Source of the DNA: Entrophospora sp. SA101
Lineage: Eukaryota > Glomeromycota > Glomeromycetes > Entrophosporales > Entrophosporaceae
Assembly: GCA_958430865.1 (NCBI GenBank)
Contig: CAUDNR010004522.1
Coordinates: 84,161-148,160 of the forward strand
Length of the DNA: 64,000 nucleotides
Reading direction: 5' to 3'
Shown here one piece after another: positions 59,597-64,000 of the stretch; the stretch's first letter is position 1, and each line of letters starts with the position of its first letter. Under the pieces are notes generated by a model. The model ran no database searches. It was not told the origin of the DNA and saw only the letters and a list, made by a program, of their open reading frames with translations. The position numbers and the translations under genes are program-made.

Positions 59597-60664
59597 ATGC
59601 TTAATTCAAACAAAAGAGGAGAAATTATCGTAACAAAAGCTGAAACTCTTTTAGAAGAAGTACATAACAAAAACGAATTGGATCTTTTTAAATTATGGAA
59701 TTTTTTAGATAATAATAATAGTGATAAAAGTTCAACGACAACTAATTTTAATAATTTAAAAGTAAAAACTATTAATAAACTTAAAGATGATAAGGTGGCC
59801 TTTAAAACGTTAAAGGAATCTATTGGCAGTGACGGCGATTTTTGGCCATTAAGCTCTAGTCTGACTAAGCTGATAGGACAACAACAACGACAACAACCAT
59901 CATCATCATCATCGTTATCAAGAAGTTATAATAATGGAATCTTAGACGATGCAATTTCTTCTCTTGAAAGTATTTCTACACTCGAAGATCTCAAAATTAA
60001 GATTAATAATACAACAATTAGTGGGAATCAAATTACTGTGCTGAAAACTGCTTTGATATATCTTGCATTCTTAACTGGGAAATGGAAATGGGATCGAGAA
60101 GGAAGAATTCTTGATTTAATTTATCCCGCTTCTTTTGGCACTTTATCAAGTCAACAAAAATCCATTGCTTTAAAAACTGTACTTTGCCAGAACCATAATA
60201 ATAAGGATGAAGTCATTCTCTATCAGCCTAACAGTGGTTATGTTTTTGGTGGTAATTTTTTTGGTACGATTTGTCGTGGCCTTGATTGTTCATCTTTTGT
60301 GTCTTATTGCGTGGATTCTTCTGCAAGATTGGGTACATGGCACATGAAATTAATTTATGAAAAATTATTAAATGATGAAAACAAAGATGTCAATGATGCA
60401 GTTGTGAAAAAGACTTTTTCAGAATTTGAAGCAATTGAAATTCGAGAAAACATTGACAACATTATTCAAAAAGGAGATATTGTGATTTGGAGAGGATCAT
60501 CCGGACATACCGCAATCTTTAAAGAATGGATTTCTAAAAGTAAGCAGACTTTTTTAGGTATTGATAATAATCGAATGGATGATAAAAGTAGGGAGGGAAT
60601 TGGTTTTACTACATTTCAATTATATAAAGATAACAGGAAAACTTTTGTTCTAAGAAAAAAATGA
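59597..60664 (+). CDS. NlpC/P60-like cysteine hydrolase, 355 aa
   Basis: Single-exon gene. The C-terminal half (about residues 215-355) has the order expected of NlpC/P60 papain-like hydrolases: RGLDCSSFVSYC with the presumed nucleophile Cys231, then QKGDIVIWRG, then SGHTAIF with the presumed base His304, and IDNNRMDD as a possible third polar site. Bacterial relatives cut peptidoglycan peptides. The N-terminal ~200 residues are helical and low-complexity (Gln/Ser run at 95-110) without recognised domain. No signal peptide, so the protein should stay inside the cell. Codon use is AT-rich like its neighbours, so any transfer is not recent. The family call rests on motifs only; a CHAP-type or other papain-fold enzyme is possible. 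Confidence 0.7.
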   Translation: MLNSNKRGEIIVTKAETLLEEVHNKNELDLFKLWNFLDNNNSDKSSTTTNFNNLKVKTINKLKDDKVAFKTLKESIGSDGDFWPLSSSLTKLIGQQQRQQPSSSSSLSRSYNNGILDDAISSLESISTLEDLKIKINNTTISGNQITVLKTALIYLAFLTGKWKWDREGRILDLIYPASFGTLSSQQKSIALKTVLCQNHNNKDEVILYQPNSGYVFGGNFFGTICRGLDCSSFVSYCVDSSARLGTWHMKLIYEKLLNDENKDVNDAVVKKTFSEFEAIEIRENIDNIIQKGDIVIWRGSSGHTAIFKEWISKSKQTFLGIDNNRMDDKSREGIGFTTFQLYKDNRKTFVLRKK

Positions 60665-61325
60665 TTATTTTATTTATTTATTATTATTATTATTATCATT
60701 ATTATTATTAACACTAATCTAAGAATGAAATGTAGTTTTTTAATGTATTTCTCTGGTCAAAATCACTATTTATTTAGAAAATAAAGTAAAATATAAAAAA
60801 TAATAATAAGGAAAAAGATGACACAAAAAATTTTCGTGTTATATATTTTCATATTGCATAAAAATCAGGTTTTTATACACATTTGTTACATAAATAAAAT
60901 AAAATTCAAAAATCAATTTTATTAACAGGTAAACAAATAAACAATTCAGTGTTTATTTAATTTCTTTTTTCATATAAAAAAGAATTGTTTTGACAGATAA
61001 AACGTTGTTGATCTAAAATTTATTGATGAATTAAATAATTAATTACAAGAGAAAAAAAGAATAATAAAAATATATGTGGTGTTTATATTTATTTTCCCAT
61101 TTTTTGTTTTTTTGTTGTTGTTGCAGATGCTTATATTCAAGTGGTGCTTACATTCCAGACAATACGGTAATTATTTTTAAATGTGACGCGTAACACAGTA
61201 AAATACCTTCATACTCACCTTCCAAAATTTTTCATTTAAACAACGTTATAAATTCTGACCGAGATACTTTAGCTTTAAAATATAAATGTTAGCTTGTAAA
61301 TGATTTAACAAAATTGTTCTATGGG
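60665..61325. other. Intergenic
   Basis: ATT microsatellite directly after the stop at 60664, then AT-rich sequence. An acceptor-like TTGTTGTTGTTGCAG at about 61112-61126 precedes the BTB remnant, perhaps a relic of that gene. Confidence 0.45.
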
Positions 61326-62500
61326 TCAGACTTGTATGACGTAGAATTTAGAGTTGGAGAAGATCAAAATGTTAAAACTTTTAGAGCTCATTCCAATATA
61401 TTGAAAGCAAGGTCTTCATATTTTAAAATGACTTTCTCAAATAACTAGATAAAAAGATCCGAAGATGGTATAAATATTCACGAGAAAAAAATTTTTCTCC
61501 AGTCATTTTAATTGTATCAAATTTTTTTTTATATAAGCTATCATTAATTTTATTTTTGTTAAAAAAAATTTTTTTAAAGATATGCTTAGAATGGAACAGT
61601 AAATATAGATAATCTTGATTTTGAAGCATGCGGTGAACTGAATTTTCATGAAATTTACAAAATTATTTAATCATCTAACAAGAATGGATGGATTCGTTAA
61701 TCTTTATAAAATTTCAATCATTCCATTTACTTCAAAATTATTTTAATGCGTTTGCATGTAAAAATCATTATTTTTGAAATCTGATGATATGATGGCAATT
61801 AAAAAACCAATGCTTATATCCATATTGAAAAAAGATGGGCTAGAATTGATCCTTTGGAATCATGTCATTCAATAGGGAAAGAGGGCGATATAAATATTTG
61901 GAAAAACAAATTTCAGAATGGAATAAAGAAGATTTCAAAAAATTTAAAAATTTATTGAATGAACTTATTCCATTGATGATATTTCTTCTATATATTTTTA
62001 TGATAAATCAAACCTTACAAAGAAAGTTTTCGATAAAGAAATTTTTCAATATCGACCAAAATTAATTATTCAAAAGGCTCAAGAACAAAAGGAGGGAAAT
62101 TATTAAATTTAAAACGAGGATTTTAATTTCCAATTGGATTTCCAAAGAATCTGCCGTATGAATTTAAACTGATTCTAGGTGGCACTCAGGATGAATTTTT
62201 TTGAACAATGAATGTTATAATATTGGGCACGCTGTAGTCATCATTAAATTAAAAGGAACCGGCGAATTAATGTTACTATCACCAAATAATTATTATTCTG
62301 TCGAAACAAACTAAAATTTCATATTCAAGATTGATGAAAAACGATTTAGATGAAAATTTTGATCTTTGACATCATTATAAGCCAAATTAAAATTCTCATA
62401 ATCTTTATAATTGGAGATTTGATTATTATGATTTTGAGACTTGATTTTGGCTAAAATTACCATTATTTATTGTTCTTTGGAAATCCAGTTGTTATTATGC
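61326..62500 (+). pseudogene. BTB-TLDc family pseudogene
   Basis: Reads LYDVEFRVGEDQ then FRAHSNILKARSSYFKMTFS (BTB core), stops, resumes with GTVNIDNLDFEACGEL near 61590-61640 (end of BTB), and then with LPYEFKLILGGTQDEF and HAVVIIKLKGTGELMLLSPN at 62150-62300 (TLDc/Kelch-type C-terminal region). Insertions and many stops separate the pieces. BTB-TLDc proteins are cullin-3 adaptor-type proteins, strongly expanded in mycorrhizal fungi; this copy is dead. Confidence 0.7.
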
Positions 62501-63811
62501 AATATTTCACAATATTAATATATAATAGGAAAAAGGTAAATTAGTAAACAACTAAAATGGATTAAAATAAGGGCCGTTTATATTTTTCCAGGGTTTGAAC
62601 AAAAAAGTGATAACTTTCTTTTTTTTTCTAATTTCCTTGTGGGGGATATAATAGTATATATTAAAACAAGATCATGATAATGCAGGGAATTATATATATA
62701 TATTTAATTATATCTTTTTTCTTCAAGATCTTTAAAACCCACCATTCATTTTTTTTTAATTTTTATTCGTCATACCAGTGTTTATTTTTGGTAAGCAAAA
62801 TAAATATTTATTGTATTATAACAATAATATGATAAATTGCTAGTTAAATTAAAGTTTAATTTAATTCCATTCATTGAATTAATTTAATAATTAACTTTTA
62901 TTGTTTTAATTATTTATTTTTCACTATTATCATCTCACGCTTAACCATCTCATATTTATTTTTAAAGAACTAAAAAGTCAGTGCAAACAATATTAGCATT
63001 ATTCAAAGACCATGAACTTTTAAATGTGATCATCTTTCAGTTTGTCAATTAATGCAAAATATATTGTCTCAAAGAGATGCAGTAGCACACGACTTAATCT
63101 TTAAATATTTTTTAATAATTGACTATTTAATTATTATTATCATGCAACAAATAATAATAAATCCAAATTTAATCGATTTAATTCCAAAATTAAACTCGAA
63201 TATGATAAATAAAAAACGTGAAGTTGTACGGCGTAACACTTGTTTATTAGACTATGTGTACATATATGTATATATATATGTGTATAAAAAAAGTGTGCAT
63301 ATGAATAATTTTTGGTAAGTAAAAAAAACGGAACAGTGTGAAATAAGTAACAAATAGTCAATAATATTTTTTCTTTGTAGGTAGATTTGGTTACACGAGT
63401 CAAAAAATGTTCACTCAAAATAAAGACCAAGAAATTTATTATTTATTATCACTTCTATAATTATTATTTATTTATTATATATTCAGCAAATTACCATAAC
63501 AAAATTACAACAAAAGTAATTCCACACTAATATTATAATATAACAACAATAATAATAGAAATAATAACACATACAACATTACTTCAAAGTAAACGTTTTA
63601 TATTTCCCAAAAAAAAAAAAGGAAGAATAAATTTGCAAAACTAGTTTTATAATTTCTACAGAATTATAAATATAATTTTTTTAGCTTAAATTTTTAGTAA
63701 TTTAGTTCTTTTTTTAAAGAAAGAACGTATTTTTATTTTTTATTATCACATCACACGTCTTCAACTTTAAAATTAATAATATCACCACCAGTTAACAAAA
63801 TATATTTACAA
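62501..63811. other. Intergenic, likely upstream region of the right-edge gene
   Basis: Very AT-rich with (TA)n at about 62688-62706 and 63250-63280. An ORF at 63052-63318 (MQNILSQRDAVAHDLIFKYF) followed by GTAAGT at 63315 might be an exon or chance. No RNA gene seen. Confidence 0.4.
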
Positions 63812-64000
63812 ATGTCTCAATCAAAATACTCTTTTCCCAATCCAACTCCACCTCACGATTCCAATAAAACTTCCTATAAACCAATAACTTCTTCACTATC
63901 AACAACAACAACAACAACAATGACAACGTCGTCGTCATCATCATCGACAGACATAAGTCTATCATCATTAACACCACCTCCTATTCCTTCCCCAACAAAA
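63812..64000 (+). CDS. N terminus of a Ser/Thr/Pro-rich protein, running off the right edge
   Basis: ATG at 63812 opens 63 codons without stop: MSQSKYSFPNPTPPHDSNKT, then Thr and Ser runs and LTPPPIPSPTK at the edge. Low-complexity starts like this are common in fungal kinases and regulators. The family cannot be told from this part. Confidence 0.55.
   Translation, partial: MSQSKYSFPNPTPPHDSNKTSYKPITSSLSTTTTTTMTTSSSSSSTDISLSSLTPPPIPSPTK

Overview
The window looks like nuclear DNA of a filamentous fungus, most likely an arbuscular-mycorrhizal fungus (Glomeromycotina, Rhizophagus-like). This is inferred from extreme AT richness, short GT..AG introns (GTAAAT, GTATGT and GTAAGT donors), Asn/Ser/Thr-rich single-exon regulators, and the gene families seen: BTB-TLDc, F-box, Crinkler-like and BED-finger hAT genes. 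Nothing looks prokaryotic in organisation. Two 10-base N runs (19519-19528 and 47540-47549) mark assembly joins.

Left part (1-30.3 kb). Three copies of one kinesin-3 (Unc104/KIF1-type) gene lie on the minus strand: copy 1 (1-5394, runs off the left edge), copy 2 (19529-23787, cut by the first N run) and copy 3 (24437-27110, truncated). Spliced by eye, all share the same exon plan. No copy is complete inside the window: copy 1 has the tail and the start of the PH domain but two lesions in its first exons, copy 2 has an intact motor but loses its 3' end at the gap, and copy 3 has an intact motor and ends by a frameshift. Copies 1 and 3 also share about 3 kb of upstream flank, including a 52-codon mini-ORF and the last exon of a neighbouring 281-aa gene. 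Copy 3 is a mosaic, copy-2-like in most of the gene and copy-1-like upstream. Between copies 1 and 2 lie an apparently intact hAT transposon (9620-12892, perfect 8-bp target duplication, four-exon 744-aa transposase), a decayed Crinkler-like gene, a GNAT acetyltransferase gene, a small SCP2 sterol-carrier gene convergent to it, and a Lys-rich hypothetical ORF.

Middle (30.3-47.5 kb). A nest of transposons (Tc1-like end, pogo-like element, hAT remnant, MITE, SINE) abuts the end of the duplicated flank. It is followed by an alpha-helical protein with a central hydrophobic hairpin, a long gene-poor stretch with a coding minisatellite, and a single-exon 1262-aa CSL (CBF1/Su(H)/LAG-1) transcription factor that ends where the C-terminal IPT/TIG domain would begin. 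A second, nearly identical SINE copy lies about 1.1 kb upstream of it.

Right part (47.5-64 kb). Here are a broken secreted-protein gene, a Tc1 deletion derivative, a decayed hAT element, an F-box pseudogene, a 2.6-kb inverted-repeat-bounded unit carrying fragments of two unrecognised gene families (one with a C2H2 finger), a pogo-type MITE, an NlpC/P60-like cysteine-hydrolase gene that may be bacterial in origin, a BTB-TLDc pseudogene, and the first 63 codons of a gene leaving the right edge.

The strongest candidates for new biology are the mosaic kinesin triplication, the inverted-repeat unit at 56105-58687, the SINE family, the NlpC/P60-like gene and the CSL protein without an IPT domain.
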